From Mucilaginibacter sp. (GTDB lineage Bacteria > Bacteroidota > Bacteroidia > Sphingobacteriales > Sphingobacteriaceae), in assembly GCA_030445275.1 (NCBI GenBank), contig JAUCSE010000034.1:53428-117427 (forward strand): 64,000 nt of DNA. Reading direction: 5' to 3'. Numbering within the stretch: the first letter of the stretch is position 1; every line of letters begins with the position of its first letter. The position numbers were made by a program, and so were the translations under genes. Shown piece after piece: positions 26,941-37,022 of this stretch. The notes under the pieces were generated by a model. The model worked only from the letters and a program-made list of their open reading frames with translations, did no database searches and was not told the DNA's origin.

Positions 26941-27873
26941 TCAACGGTCAAGAAAATTAATATTGCGCTTTAATCCGCTAAACTTAGTGCGTTTTACCGC
27001 CGAGTTTTTAAACACTTTTTGGAAAATATCTTCGGTTATTTCTTTAAGATCATTGCTGTTTAAGTGCAGTAATTCCGGATGAGGATGAAACGCGGGTTCA
27101 TTGTGTAGTACCGAAAATTTGTTCCATGGACAAACGTCCTGGCAAATATCGCAGCCAAACATCCAGTCGTCCATTTTACCCTTAAACTCCTGCGGTATCT
27201 CATTTTTAAGCTCGATGGTTAAGTAAGATATACAACGGCTGCCATCAACCACATAAGGGCCTACAATTGCCTCGGTAGGGCAGGCATCGATACAGCGTGT
27301 ACAGGTACCGCAATGGTCTGCAGTGGGTTCAATATCATATTCCAGTTCAAGGCCAATAATCAACTCCGCCAGGAAAAAGAAAGATCCCGTTTTTTGATTG
27401 ATCAAATTAGTGTTTTTACCGATCCAGCCCAAGCCTGCCTTTTGTGCCCAGGCTTTATCTAACACAGGTGCCGAATCTACAAACGCGCGACCGCCAACTT
27501 CGCCTATCTTTTCATTAATGATCTGCAGTAATTGCTTTAGCTTATCTTTTATTACGGTATGGTAATCTTGCCCGTAAGCATATTTGGATATTTTGGGAGC
27601 CAGCGGATCTGACTGTGTATTATCTGTATAATAATTCAATCCTAAGGAAATAACAGATTTAGCGCCATCAACCAGTAAACGCGGGTCGAGGCGTTTATCA
27701 AAATGGTTCTCCATGTATTGCATTTCGCCGTGCATGCCTTTATTTAGCCAGGCCTCCAGTCGGGGTGCTTCCTGCTCCAAAAACTCAGCTTTGGCAATGC
27801 CGCAAAATATAAAGCCGAGGTTTTTGGCTTCGGCCTTTATCAATTCGCTATATGCCGACCTGTTTTGTTGCAT
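26941..27873 (-). CDS. queG: Epoxyqueuosine reductase
   Basis: A 310-residue cobalamin-dependent, Fe-S reductase. Two [4Fe-4S] groups are visible: [16 protein letters not shown] (near residue 188) and [14 protein letters not shown] (near 240), with the CISYLTIE segment between. The N-terminal part contains [12 protein letters not shown] and [10 protein letters not shown], then [20 protein letters not shown]. It makes the last step of queuosine synthesis in tRNA, reducing epoxyqueuosine. The length is somewhat shorter than E. coli QueG, lacking its C-terminal HEAT-like part, as in many Bacteroidota. Confidence 0.93.
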   Translation of the reverse strand: MQQNRSAYSELIKAEAKNLGFIFCGIAKAEFLEQEAPRLEAWLNKGMHGEMQYMENHFDKRLDPRLLVDGAKSVISLGLNYYTDNTQSDPLAPKISKYAYGQDYHTVIKDKLKQLLQIINEKIGEVGGRAFVDSAPVLDKAWAQKAGLGWIGKNTNLINQKTGSFFFLAELIIGLELEYDIEPTADHCGTCTRCIDACPTEAIVGPYVVDGSRCISYLTIELKNEIPQEFKGKMDDWMFGCDICQDVCPWNKFSVLHNEPAFHPHPELLHLNSNDLKEITEDIFQKVFKNSAVKRTKFSGLKRNINFLDR

Positions 27874-27939
27874 TAGTACAAAGATAACATAAATAAAAAA
27901 CAGACTTTTTTTAATAATGTTATTCTAAATAAAAGCATC

Positions 27940-28176
27940 ATGGAAAACACAGCATATAATGACCCAAAAGACGACCATATCATAAATAAGGATACTGCCA
28001 TAACCAATAAGGATGGTGATAATAATTTGGAGAAAGGGGAGCAATCGAATAGCCTGGCGGAAATTGATGTCGACAGGATACCAACACCTGATGATAGTTT
28101 AGGAGACCCGGTCCCATCCGAAAATGAAGAGAACACTTCAAACAAAGGGCAGGGACCTGCAGGAGAGAATTTATAA
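27940..28176 (+). CDS. Hypothetical acidic, disordered small protein (78 residues)
   Basis: A hydrophilic protein with no hydrophobic segment, very rich in Asp, Glu, Asn and Lys (DPKDDHIINKDTAI, GDNNLEKGEQSNSLAE, ENEENTSNKGQGP). It looks intrinsically disordered. The start is chosen at the ATG at 27940, 66 bases from the divergent queG start. The terminator at 28174-28212 follows directly, which supports a true transcript. No function can be given. Confidence 0.5.
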   Translation: MENTAYNDPKDDHIINKDTAITNKDGDNNLEKGEQSNSLAEIDVDRIPTPDDSLGDPVPSENEENTSNKGQGPAGENL

Positions 28177-28212
28177 AATAAAAGGGGAAGTCGAAGACTT
28201 CCCCTTTTATTT
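28174..28212. terminator. Bidirectional rho-independent terminator
   Basis: AAAAGGGGAAGTC and GACTTCCCCTTTT pair around GAA, flanked by A and T tracts. It lies between convergent genes ending at 28176 and 28211. Confidence 0.88.
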
Positions 28213-29005
28213 AAAAACTATTTCTAATACTATTGCTTAAAGTTTTGGCACTCCAATAGCCGCTACCTAATATGCGGCGGATGGTCATTAACGGATCATT
28301 AGGGTCGCGTTTTTCTGCCAGTTGGAAAGCTATTTTAAAACCATGTTTATGTAGTTCGCCAAAGCCTGATTTGTTCCATATACCAAACGGGTAAGCAAAA
28401 TAGGTGATCTTTTTACCGGTTATTTCCTCCAGTTTTTGTGTAGGCTTATCAATTTGTATAACCCAGTCGTCCTTTTTGGGGTTAGGGTCATGCTTGTATT
28501 TGCTGGTCATGTGATGGTCCCAGGTGTGGCTGCCGATAACGTTGCCCGCGTCTGATAATGCCTTAACCTGCTCTTTGGTCATATAGTGCGGGCGGCCCAA
28601 CGATACGGTCATTACAAAATAAACCGCCTTATAGCCGTATTTCTTTAGCTCGGGCGCGGCAATGGTATATTGATCTTCGTCGGTATCATCAAACGTAAGC
28701 ATGATAGGTTTTTTAGGCAACGCTGCACCGGTTGTAAGGTAGGCATATAACTGATCTGGCAATATGGTATGATAACCGCTATCAGCCAGCATTTTTATGT
28801 GCTGTTTAAATGTCGCTATCTGTACAATATAATCTTTAGCATTTTTAGAATCTTTTGGTCGCCAATCGCGTATTTGATGGTAGCATATTATAGGCACTTG
28901 CTTGCGCGCCATAATAACTGCGGGGTTTGTTCCCTGGGCAATAACCGAACTGCGAACTGATAATAAGGTGAGGATTGATAGTACGGAAATAGATAATTTT
29001 GACAT
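28211..29005 (-). CDS. Exported polysaccharide deacetylase (NodB homology)
   Basis: A 264-residue protein with a signal peptide (about residues 1-23, ending VIAQG). The NodB domain shows the metal-binding Asp-Asp pair in IMLTFDDTDEDQY, the His pair in VIGSHTWDHHM, and PIICYHQIRDW at its start. Family members remove N- or O-acetyl groups from peptidoglycan, chitin or exopolysaccharide. The short C-terminal extension FGIWNKSGFGELHKHGFK is typical. It lies downstream of the GH92/oxidoreductase run, with a family B repeat between. Confidence 0.85.
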   Translation of the reverse strand: MSKLSISVLSILTLLSVRSSVIAQGTNPAVIMARKQVPIICYHQIRDWRPKDSKNAKDYIVQIATFKQHIKMLADSGYHTILPDQLYAYLTTGAALPKKPIMLTFDDTDEDQYTIAAPELKKYGYKAVYFVMTVSLGRPHYMTKEQVKALSDAGNVIGSHTWDHHMTSKYKHDPNPKKDDWVIQIDKPTQKLEEITGKKITYFAYPFGIWNKSGFGELHKHGFKIAFQLAEKRDPNDPLMTIRRILGSGYWSAKTLSNSIRNSF

Positions 29006-29033
29006 AAAGTAATGAATTATTGTTAAGCGTGTA

Positions 29034-29163
29034 TGTCATTTCGAACGGTAGTGAGAAATCTATACATTGTTAAATAACATCAGGTGTATAGATTTTTTCG
29101 CTCTCACGGGCTTAGCTCAACCCGCTCAAGAGAAAGTTCTCTTCGTTCCTCGTCGAAATGACA
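29034..29163. repeat. Palindromic intergenic repeat, family B, copy 2
   Basis: It begins TGTCATTTCGAACGGTAGTG and ends CGTTCCTCGTCGAAATGACA. The inside holds a second inverted pair (TAGTGAGAAATCTATACA and TGTATAGATT). It shares the right end with 7952-8047 and lies between two minus-strand genes. Confidence 0.75.
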
Positions 29164-29178
29164 GGTATTTTTTAATTT

Positions 29179-30288
29179 TTATGGTTGTAAAACAATTCGT
29201 TTGCCTTCGTTGATAGATCTTTTGGCAGCATCTAAAATTTCCATGGCTATCATGTTGTATTTTAATGATGGCTGGTCATCAGTGCCGGGTATCTGCCCGC
29301 GAATTACAGCAGTAACGTAAACTAATGGGTCATTATTGGGTGCAGGTATAACTTTAGTTTTGCTAACCAATCCAAAGTTCCCCTCTTTAAGTCTGAGCTG
29401 GACATTGGTGCCATCAAAAGCATGTATAACGCCCCGTTCTCCCCAAACTTCCATATCCTTTAAATTTAATGCCCAGTTCCATGATGCTTCAATTACCGCG
29501 GTTGCTGTAGGATATTCAACAATTATCTGCGCGTCGTCTTCAACTTTTGGGTAAACAGATGGTTTATAGTGTTTGGCAATAGCAGTAACCGCAATTGGGC
29601 GCTGGCCATGCATTAACCAGGTGGCCAGGTCCGAGCCATAGCAGCCAAAATCATTAAGCGCGCCTGCTCCGTTTAAAACCGGGTCGGTCAGCCAGGCCAA
29701 AAATTCAGGGCTGCAGCCAATTTCAACCGGGCCACGGTGGCCGTCTCGTATTACCATTTTACGTATTTTACCTATACTATCCTGGTTTACTTTATCATAA
29801 ATATATTGGAACGATGAGTACCAGGTGGTTTCGTAATTGGTTAATAATTTAATATTGTATTTATTGGCCAGGGCCTCCATGCGTTTGGCTTGTGCCAATG
29901 TAGCTGCCAATGGTTTTTCAACCATAACCGGTATATGCAGCGGCGCGCATAGCTCAACAATATCAACGTGTTTGCCAACTGCATTGTAACCTAACATAAC
30001 TTCGGGCCTGGTAGCCTTTATCATCTTGTTTACATCGTCAAAATAAATTGAATCTGGCAGGTTATAACGTTTCTTATATTTTTCCCATAAGGGCCTGCTG
30101 GGTTCATATACACCAACTACATTTGCGGTGCCTTTTTTCCATTGGTTAAAAAAACCAACAATGTGGTCATGGTTCAGGCCGTATACGCCTAAACGTAAGC
30201 GGGTGTCCTGCGCATTTGCCGACGCGAATGAGCAACTAAAAAAAACAGCTAATAAGATCAGCTTTTCAAAATAAAATTTACTTTTCAT
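29179..30288 (-). CDS. Exported Gfo/Idh/MocA-family oxidoreductase
   Basis: A 369-residue protein. A Sec-type signal peptide (LILLAVFFSCSFASANAQ) precedes the Rossmann domain, whose glycine motif is the variant LGVYGLNHDHIVG in place of GxGxxG. The EKP motif is in IPVMVEKPLAATLAQ near residue 118, and the C-terminal domain has GALNDFGCYGSDLATWLMHG. Family enzymes oxidise or isomerise sugars with bound NAD(P). Export suggests tight cofactor binding, as in GFOR or GH109-like proteins, but the substrate is unknown. It overlaps the GH92 gene by 11 bases, so they are coupled and may process a mannosyl glycan. Confidence 0.8.
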   Translation of the reverse strand: MKSKFYFEKLILLAVFFSCSFASANAQDTRLRLGVYGLNHDHIVGFFNQWKKGTANVVGVYEPSRPLWEKYKKRYNLPDSIYFDDVNKMIKATRPEVMLGYNAVGKHVDIVELCAPLHIPVMVEKPLAATLAQAKRMEALANKYNIKLLTNYETTWYSSFQYIYDKVNQDSIGKIRKMVIRDGHRGPVEIGCSPEFLAWLTDPVLNGAGALNDFGCYGSDLATWLMHGQRPIAVTAIAKHYKPSVYPKVEDDAQIIVEYPTATAVIEASWNWALNLKDMEVWGERGVIHAFDGTNVQLRLKEGNFGLVSKTKVIPAPNNDPLVYVTAVIRGQIPGTDDQPSLKYNMIAMEILDAAKRSINEGKRIVLQP

Positions 30289-32560
30289 TTGACAGGGAAT
30301 AAGGGAAAGAATTTTCGTTAATACCTCTAAGTTTATTTGGTTGGGCAGACATTTTGAAGTCGATTACACCTCCCTGTAACAGATCAGTATGGCTTACCCA
30401 GTTATAATTGTAGAGTTTTTGGTTAAAACTCATGGTGCTAATATACTTATTGTTTTCACTATTATTTGACGCGTTTATAATTAGTGTATTGCCGTTTTCA
30501 AGGTGCAATGTTAGGTTTTTAAACAGCGGCGCGCCTAATACATATTGGCCGCTGGTTGGGCACACCGGGTAAAAGCCCATAGCCGAAAAAACGTACCAGG
30601 CAGATGTTTGTCCGTTATCTTCATCGCCGCAATAACCATCGGGCGTGGCTTTATAAAGCTTATCCATTACATCACGAACGTGGTATTGGGTCTTCCAGGG
30701 CTCGCCCGCGTAATTATACAGGTATAACATATGCTGTATGGGCTGATTGCCATGCGCGTATTGCCCCATATTTACTATCTGCATTTCGCGTATCTCATGG
30801 ATAACCTCGCCGTAATAACTGTCATCAAAAATTGGCGGGATGGTGAATACCGAATCCAGCTTCTTAATAAATTGCTGCTTGCCGCCCATCAGGTTAACTA
30901 AGCCTTGTATATCATGAAACACACCCCAGCTATAATGCCAGCTATTGCCTTCTGTAAAGGCATCGCCCCATTTAAAGGGGTTAAATGGCGACTGGAACTC
31001 GCCATTTTTATTTTTACCACGCATTAATCCGGTTGTTTTATCAAACAGGTTAACATAATTCATGCTGCGTTTTTTGTAAATATCGGTTTCTGCCGTAGGG
31101 CGATTTAACGCTTTGCCTAATTGATAAATGGAAAAATCATCATAAGCATATTCTAATGTACGTGCCGCGTTTTCGTTTATCTTAACATTATAGGGTACAT
31201 AACCTAACCTATTATAGTAATTAACACCTTTACGACCGGTACCGTTAGGCCCCTCTTTATTGGCGCCATGTAGCAACGCTTCGTATAAAGTATTAATATC
31301 ATAACCCCGCGCACCTTTTAAATAAGCTTCGGCAACTACTGATGCAGAGTTATTGCCAATCATCACATTAGCATATCCCGGGCTTGACCACTCAGGCAGC
31401 CAGCCACCTTCTTTGTAATCATTTATCAGGCCTTCCTGCATTTCTTTGTTGATGGATGGATAAACCAGGTTAAGAAATGGATAAAGCGCCCTAAAGGTGT
31501 CCCAAAAACCGGTTCCGCCAAACATATAACCCGGCATGGTCTTTCCGTTGTATGGGCTATAGTGAATTATCTGGTTATTAGCATCAACTTCATATAATTT
31601 ATTGGGGAAGAAAAGCATGCGGTAAAGGCAAGAGTAAAACGTGCGCACCTGGTCTGTACTACCACCAGCTACGGTTAACCGGCTTAGAGTTTTGTTCCAT
31701 ACGGTCTTTGCTTTTTGCTCGGTAGTGTCAAAATCATCATTACCAATTTCTCTTTGCAAATTCAGTTCGGCCTGCTCCATGCTTATAAATGACGAAGCAA
31801 CTTTTAAATGCACCTGCTCGCCTTTGGTGGTTTTAAATCCTATAACCGCACTGGCGTGTTTGGCTTCGAGGGATTGTCCATCTTTTAAGGTGCTGTCACT
31901 ATAAGTATGCGATAAGGTAAAATCTTTATCAACATATATTACAAAGTAATTTTTAAAGTTTTTTAGCGGCCCACGGGCAAATTTGGTAGAGTAGCCAATG
32001 ATCTCTCTTTTTTCGGGGATGATTTTTACAAATGATCCTTTATCAAAAGCATCAATCACTATAAATGAGCTGTCTGTTTGCGGGTAGGTGAATCTGAATT
32101 GCGCGGCGCGTTCGGTAGGAGTGATCTCTGTAGTAACATCATGATCTGCCAGGTAAACGCTGTAATAATAAGGCTTGGCTACTTCAGCTTTATGTGAGAA
32201 CCAGCTGGCCCTGCTATTTTGCAATACTTTTAAATGGCGCGTTACCGGCATTATAGAGAACTGTCCATAATCATTCATCCATGGTGATGGCTGATGAGTT
32301 TGTTTAAAGCCGCGTATTTTATGCGCGTCATAAGTATATTGCCAGCCATCGCCCATGGCACCGGTTTGCGGTGTCCAAAAGTTCATGCCCCAGGGTAACG
32401 CGATAGCAGGGTAGGTGTTACCGTTAGATAGGTCATATTTAGAGTCGGTACCCATTAATGGGTTTACCCATTCTTCGGGGTTATTTACCGCGGTTTTAAC
32501 CTGTTGTGCAAATGCTTGTACCGATGTAACCAGCGAAGCAAAAAGAAGTATTTTTTTCAT
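30278..32560 (-). CDS. GH92 family alpha-mannosidase
   Basis: A 760-residue exported glycoside hydrolase with signal peptide LFASLVTSVQAFAQQ. GH92 marks are NPLMGTDSKYDLSNGNTYPA near the start, GGTGFWDTFRALYPFLNLVY, VIGNNSASVVAEAYLKGARG, TEGNSWHYSWGVFHDIQGL and CGDEDNGQTSAWYVFSAMGF near the C-terminus. Members are calcium-dependent exo-alpha-mannosidases (1,2, 1,3, 1,4 or 1,6) used on N-glycans or yeast mannan. It begins 9 bases after the ruvB stop and overlaps the oxidoreductase gene. No SusC/D pair is adjacent, so it is not a classic PUL. Confidence 0.9.
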   Translation of the reverse strand: MKKILLFASLVTSVQAFAQQVKTAVNNPEEWVNPLMGTDSKYDLSNGNTYPAIALPWGMNFWTPQTGAMGDGWQYTYDAHKIRGFKQTHQPSPWMNDYGQFSIMPVTRHLKVLQNSRASWFSHKAEVAKPYYYSVYLADHDVTTEITPTERAAQFRFTYPQTDSSFIVIDAFDKGSFVKIIPEKREIIGYSTKFARGPLKNFKNYFVIYVDKDFTLSHTYSDSTLKDGQSLEAKHASAVIGFKTTKGEQVHLKVASSFISMEQAELNLQREIGNDDFDTTEQKAKTVWNKTLSRLTVAGGSTDQVRTFYSCLYRMLFFPNKLYEVDANNQIIHYSPYNGKTMPGYMFGGTGFWDTFRALYPFLNLVYPSINKEMQEGLINDYKEGGWLPEWSSPGYANVMIGNNSASVVAEAYLKGARGYDINTLYEALLHGANKEGPNGTGRKGVNYYNRLGYVPYNVKINENAARTLEYAYDDFSIYQLGKALNRPTAETDIYKKRSMNYVNLFDKTTGLMRGKNKNGEFQSPFNPFKWGDAFTEGNSWHYSWGVFHDIQGLVNLMGGKQQFIKKLDSVFTIPPIFDDSYYGEVIHEIREMQIVNMGQYAHGNQPIQHMLYLYNYAGEPWKTQYHVRDVMDKLYKATPDGYCGDEDNGQTSAWYVFSAMGFYPVCPTSGQYVLGAPLFKNLTLHLENGNTLIINASNNSENNKYISTMSFNQKLYNYNWVSHTDLLQGGVIDFKMSAQPNKLRGINENSFPYSLSNEK

Positions 32561-32569
32561 TAATAAGGG

Positions 32570-33592
32570 TTAAAACAATGAAGGATTACCCCCTGTTTTT
32601 AATTTGCCTAAATGTTTATAGGCATTTTCTGTTGCCTCTCGTCCGCGGGCGGTGCGCATTAAAAAACCTTCCTGTATTAAAAAAGGTTCATAAACTTCTT
32701 CAATGGTGCCTTCATCTTCGCCAACGGCGGTAGCTATGGTTTTTAAACCTACCGGGCCACCCTTAAACTTATCTATAATAGTTGTTAAAATTTTATTGTC
32801 CATTTCGTCCAGGCCATGTTCATCAACATTTAAAGCATTCAACGCATATTTGGCAATTGTGGTATCAATATTTCCATCGCCTTTAATTTGGGCAAAATCA
32901 CGTGTACGGCGCAATAAGGCATTTGCAATACGTGGTGTGCCACGGCTCCTGCGGGCAATTTCGTAAGCGCCTTCGTCACTTATCGGTGTTTTTAATATGG
33001 TTGCAGAACGCAATACAATGGTTGTTAATAGCTTGGCATCATAATATTCCAACCTTGAATTTATGCCAAAACGTGCACGCAAAGGCGCGGTAAGCAAACC
33101 CGAGCGTGTAGTTGCACCAACAAGTGTAAAAGGGTTAAGTGATATCTGTACAGAACGCGCATTAGGGCCGCTCTCCAGCATTATATCTATCTTAAAGTCC
33201 TCCATTGCCGAGTATAAGTACTCTTCAACCAGCGGGCTTAAACGGTGTATTTCATCAATAAATAAAATATCGCCTGTTTCCAGGTTAGTTAGCAAACCGG
33301 CAAGGTCGCCGGGTTTATCTAAAACAGGGCCGGATGTTATCTTGATACCGACACCCATTTCATTAGCAATAATATAAGACAGGGTAGTTTTGCCCAAACC
33401 CGGAGGGCCATGCAACAGTACGTGGTCAAGCGCTTCGCCACGCTGGCGGGCCGCCTGTACAAATACTCTTAAATTGGCTAATATTTTATGCTGACCGGTA
33501 AAGTCCTCAAATGCCTGCGGACGTAAAACTTTTTCAATGTCGCGTTCGGCAGGGGATAGGCGTTCACCGTCAGGATCAAGATTTTCATTCAT
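32570..33592 (-). CDS. ruvB: Holliday junction branch migration helicase RuvB
   Basis: A 340-residue AAA+ ATPase. Walker A is [16 protein letters not shown] (near residue 59), Walker B is [19 protein letters not shown], sensor/arginine-finger region is [19 protein letters not shown], and the C-terminal winged helix carries [20 protein letters not shown]. It drives branch migration with RuvA. Full length. The GH92 gene follows 9 bases later, an unrelated function in the same run. Confidence 0.97.
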   Translation of the reverse strand: MNENLDPDGERLSPAERDIEKVLRPQAFEDFTGQHKILANLRVFVQAARQRGEALDHVLLHGPPGLGKTTLSYIIANEMGVGIKITSGPVLDKPGDLAGLLTNLETGDILFIDEIHRLSPLVEEYLYSAMEDFKIDIMLESGPNARSVQISLNPFTLVGATTRSGLLTAPLRARFGINSRLEYYDAKLLTTIVLRSATILKTPISDEGAYEIARRSRGTPRIANALLRRTRDFAQIKGDGNIDTTIAKYALNALNVDEHGLDEMDNKILTTIIDKFKGGPVGLKTIATAVGEDEGTIEEVYEPFLIQEGFLMRTARGREATENAYKHLGKLKTGGNPSLF

Positions 33593-33616
33593 TAGGGTAA
33601 AATTAGAAATTTTACA

Positions 33617-33706
33617 GAGATTAGTGATTAGCTGATCAGAGATTAGTTGAAGTGTTGAAAACTAAAGCGATTGGCACTAATCTCTAATCACCAATTAACT
33701 AATCTT
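33617..33706. repeat. Inverted GATTAG-rich repeat
   Basis: AGAGATTAGTGATTAG and GAGATTAG on the left face CTAATCTCTAATCAC and AACTAATCT on the right, an imperfect hairpin over 90 bases between ruvB and the GT2 gene. The same words occur at 26876-26918. Confidence 0.6.
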
Positions 33707-34437
33707 TAACCCTCGGGATAATTTCTGAAAATACTATTTATGCGCATACGGATAACCCCCAAAACAGCTTCTTTAAATATGCCTTTTGACATTTTTGAAG
33801 TTCCGGCCGTTCGGTCAGTAAATATGATAGGTACCTCGGTTACCTTAAAACCGTGTTTTACGGCAGTATATTTCATCTCTATCTGAAAGGCATAGCCCAC
33901 AAACTTGATTTTATGCAGCTCCACGGTTTCTAAAACCTTACGCTTATAACAAACAAAACCGGCAGTAAAATCCTGTATATTAACACCTGTAATAAAGCGC
34001 ACATATACCGATGCAAAATAACTCATCAGCACACGGCTCATGGGCCAGTTAACCACATTTACACCTTTAATATACCGCGAGCCTACAGCTACATCGGCAC
34101 CTTCAATACAGGCAGTTTTTAGTTTGTTCAAATCATCAGGATTGTGCGAAAAATCGGCATCCATCTCAAAAATATAATCATATTTGCGTTCAATGGCCCA
34201 TTTAAAACCATGTATGTAAGCGGTGCCCAAACCTTGTTTACCTGCACGTTCTTCTAAAAATAAAGTATCAGGATAGGTGTTTTGCAAATGCTTAACAATT
34301 ATTTGTGTGCCGTCTGGAGATCCATCGTCAATAATAAGGAGATGAAAATTATAAGGCAAAGAAAATACCTTGCGGATCATCCGCTCAATATTTTCCTTTT
34401 CATTGTAGGTGGGTATAATAACTATGCTATCAGGCAC
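33706..34437 (-). CDS. Polyprenol-phosphate mannosyltransferase-like GT2
   Basis: A 243-residue GT2 glycosyltransferase of the dolichyl-phosphate mannose synthase type without membrane segments. The motifs are SIVIIPTYNEKENIERMI at the start, LLIIDDGSPDGTQIIV, the DXD motif MDADFSHNPDDL, and GVNIQDFTAGFVCYKRKVLE. It transfers mannose (or another hexose) from GDP or UDP donors to undecaprenyl phosphate for use by membrane GT-C enzymes. A true GT-C partner is at the start of the window only by inference. Single gene. Confidence 0.88.
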   Translation of the reverse strand: MPDSIVIIPTYNEKENIERMIRKVFSLPYNFHLLIIDDGSPDGTQIIVKHLQNTYPDTLFLEERAGKQGLGTAYIHGFKWAIERKYDYIFEMDADFSHNPDDLNKLKTACIEGADVAVGSRYIKGVNVVNWPMSRVLMSYFASVYVRFITGVNIQDFTAGFVCYKRKVLETVELHKIKFVGYAFQIEMKYTAVKHGFKVTEVPIIFTDRTAGTSKMSKGIFKEAVLGVIRMRINSIFRNYPEG

Positions 34438-34489
34438 TTAGAAAAATTGGGATTTTAGGGTAAATTAATATGCAAAAAAAGCGATTTTT

Positions 34490-35989
34490 TTAGACAATTG
34501 GGTTATCCGGATGAATTTCATTTGTTCTGTCACCTCGTATATCAAGGCCAACAGCTAATACATCATCTGATAAATAAGCTTTTTCTTTTATGTATGGGCT
34601 AACTAAAACAAATACCACTACAAAACCAAAGCATATAGCTACAAATAACCAATAGTATGACGCCCCGGTGAAACCGCTAAATATACCACCCTTGGCAATA
34701 CTGTTATTAACAATAGCATTAAAAAATGAACCCACCGAATAGCAAAAATACCAAATTGCCGTCATGGTACTTTTCATTGATGGAGGAGATTGCGTATAAG
34801 CGTATTCAAGCCCGGTAATAGATACTAATACTTCACCTGCTGAAAGTACAGCATAGGCAAATATTTGCCACCAAACCGAAGGATGTAAACCATTGTCAAT
34901 TTTTGTTTGCAGAAATGCAATAATTACAAAGCTAAAGCCGGTAATAAATAATCCGAAACCTATTTTTTTAAGTGATGTTAATTTAATGCCCAATTTCCCT
35001 ACTAAAGGATATAAGCCATAATTGAATATTGGGATCATTACTAATAAAAATACGGCATTAACAGTTTGTATTTGCGATGGTAAAATATGCCAATTAAATA
35101 TCCCGATACTTAGATCCATTTTGGTTGATTGTAATACCCACTCGGCGCCGTTCATATCCCATAACGACCAAAAAACCGGGATAAATGCAAATACAGCCAT
35201 TATGCGCCAAACAGCTTTAATTCCATCCACTTTCTCAACTCCATATTTATCTTCTGCACATTCCCAAGCGGTTTTACCGGTTGATTTGCTACCCCATTTA
35301 CATGAAAGTGCATATATGCTAACAGATACAAAATTAGCTTTATTAATACCTTTAGAGGGTAGTTTTACATATCGCTTTCTACCGCTAAAGAAAATAATTG
35401 TAGCAATGGCCATTAATATACCAGGTACGCCAAATGCCCATTTAGCACCAAACTTATCATAAATTGATGGTATGAGATATAAACTAACCATTGAGCCTGC
35501 ATTTATGCTGAAATAAAACCAACTGTAAATGCTGCTCATTAAGTGCTGGTTTTTATGGTCAAACTGGTCGCCAACGTTAGCCGATACACATGATTTTATG
35601 GCTCCTGCCGAAAATGCAATAATTATTAAACCGGTTGTAAAGCCACTTAATGACGTATCAAACATTGACAATAAAAAATGTCCAATGGTATAAATTAATG
35701 ACCCTATAAGTATAACCCGGTATTTGCCAAAAAACCAATCTGCAAGTATAGCGCCAAGTAACGGAGTAGCATACACAAGTGTAGAAAAAGTGTGATTAAT
35801 ACTATTTGAATGAGCATTAGCTATTACCGAACTTTCGTGATTAAAGAATTGATGAACCAAAAATACAGCGAGTATGCTACGCATACCATAAAAGCTAAAA
35901 CGCTCGGCAAACTCATTGCCAATAATATAGGGTACACTTCTTGGAATTTTTGCTTTTGCAGGTGTTGTCAGCGTTACGGTTTCTTGCAT
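34490..35989 (-). CDS. POT/PTR-family peptide MFS transporter
   Basis: A 499-residue membrane protein with 12-14 segments. The POT signature is ExxERFxFYG in IGNEFAERFSFYGMRSI near residue 26, and the second family motif is seen as SINAGSMVSLYLIPSIY. It uses the proton gradient to import di- and tripeptides. The second half also has SITGLEYAYTQSPPSMKS, standard for bacterial DtpT-like proteins. Monocistronic. Confidence 0.9.
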   Translation of the reverse strand: MQETVTLTTPAKAKIPRSVPYIIGNEFAERFSFYGMRSILAVFLVHQFFNHESSVIANAHSNSINHTFSTLVYATPLLGAILADWFFGKYRVILIGSLIYTIGHFLLSMFDTSLSGFTTGLIIIAFSAGAIKSCVSANVGDQFDHKNQHLMSSIYSWFYFSINAGSMVSLYLIPSIYDKFGAKWAFGVPGILMAIATIIFFSGRKRYVKLPSKGINKANFVSVSIYALSCKWGSKSTGKTAWECAEDKYGVEKVDGIKAVWRIMAVFAFIPVFWSLWDMNGAEWVLQSTKMDLSIGIFNWHILPSQIQTVNAVFLLVMIPIFNYGLYPLVGKLGIKLTSLKKIGFGLFITGFSFVIIAFLQTKIDNGLHPSVWWQIFAYAVLSAGEVLVSITGLEYAYTQSPPSMKSTMTAIWYFCYSVGSFFNAIVNNSIAKGGIFSGFTGASYYWLFVAICFGFVVVFVLVSPYIKEKAYLSDDVLAVGLDIRGDRTNEIHPDNPIV

Positions 35990-36053
35990 TATTAGTTTTT
36001 TGTTTCTAATGAAATTTATGCGCGGGTATAAGTTGAACTTGTATAAAGATATA

Positions 36054-36977
36054 TTAATTTTTAACCGCTTTTTTAGCTGGTGCTACAGTTTTGCTTTCCA
36101 CACCGCTTTTTGGGTCTATGTATGTGACATCGAGTTCATTCGGCACATTACGCATATCTATATTATCAACAAACTCCCATCGGCCATCTTTTAAACGATA
36201 GCCATTATAAGTTAGATCCGGGCCATAGGTTTCGGGTTTGTCTTTTAGCTTTTTATCCGGCGGAGCCAGATTATCAAATACAATTAAATGTTGCGATGGT
36301 ATGTACTTTAATAACATTGATGTCTGGCGCGCATATTCAAACACTACTCTTTTACGTTTTTTGCCATTGCCATCAAAAATAGGTAAACCAAAAACCGGCT
36401 TGCCATTTTGGAAAGAAAGTATATCTATAACCTTTTTGGTTGATTTTACCGTATTTCCTTTCCAGCCCAATAAAACATAATAGGGGATAGCGGCGGTCTG
36501 CACGGGTACAATGGTATAGTATTGTGCACCGTACCATTTATTATTGTCTGTTACAGAATCTTCAGGATTTTTTATAAGAGGAGAGTAGTCGCCCAATGGA
36601 TATAGCTTTAAGGCGCCGCTTGTGTTAAGTTGAATAGCTCCATAAAAACGATAGCTGCCGTCATCATTGGCAACATGCCAGCTAAATATCCGGAACGTAT
36701 TATCAGGCGATTTTGTTATGGAAATAGTTTTTACAGAATCAAACGGGAAAGCAAATGAATTGGGTATTTGCAGGGTACTTACCAGTGTTTTTATAAAAGT
36801 ATAGTTGGCGTTTTTCCGGTTGATATCATTATCATTATTAATAAATGTATAGCCAAGATGTTTCAGGCTATCCTGGTACATATTTAATTGCCTTGTCCTG
36901 CCACCATTATCCGCATGTTGCGCGAATGCACGGCCGCATATTAATATCAATACTATTAAAAGAAATTTTCTGATCAC
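36054..36977 (-). CDS. Conserved exported protein of unknown function
   Basis: A 307-residue protein with signal peptide IRKFLLIVLILICGRAFAQ. The rest is rich in beta-strands with many Tyr and Asp, such as NKWYGAQYYTIVPVQTAAIP, KPVFGLPIFDGNGKKRKRVV and YNGYRLKDGRWEFVDNID. Such 300-residue proteins are common in Bacteroidota without known function. No catalytic motif is seen. It ends with a basic Lys/Ala tail. The gene lies between the POT transporter and thiolase genes with no operon sign. Confidence 0.6.
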   Translation of the reverse strand: MIRKFLLIVLILICGRAFAQHADNGGRTRQLNMYQDSLKHLGYTFINNDNDINRKNANYTFIKTLVSTLQIPNSFAFPFDSVKTISITKSPDNTFRIFSWHVANDDGSYRFYGAIQLNTSGALKLYPLGDYSPLIKNPEDSVTDNNKWYGAQYYTIVPVQTAAIPYYVLLGWKGNTVKSTKKVIDILSFQNGKPVFGLPIFDGNGKKRKRVVFEYARQTSMLLKYIPSQHLIVFDNLAPPDKKLKDKPETYGPDLTYNGYRLKDGRWEFVDNIDMRNVPNELDVTYIDPKSGVESKTVAPAKKAVKN

Positions 36978-37022
36978 GCTAAAATATTTAATGCCACTTA
37001 GCCGTAAATATAATGATTTATC

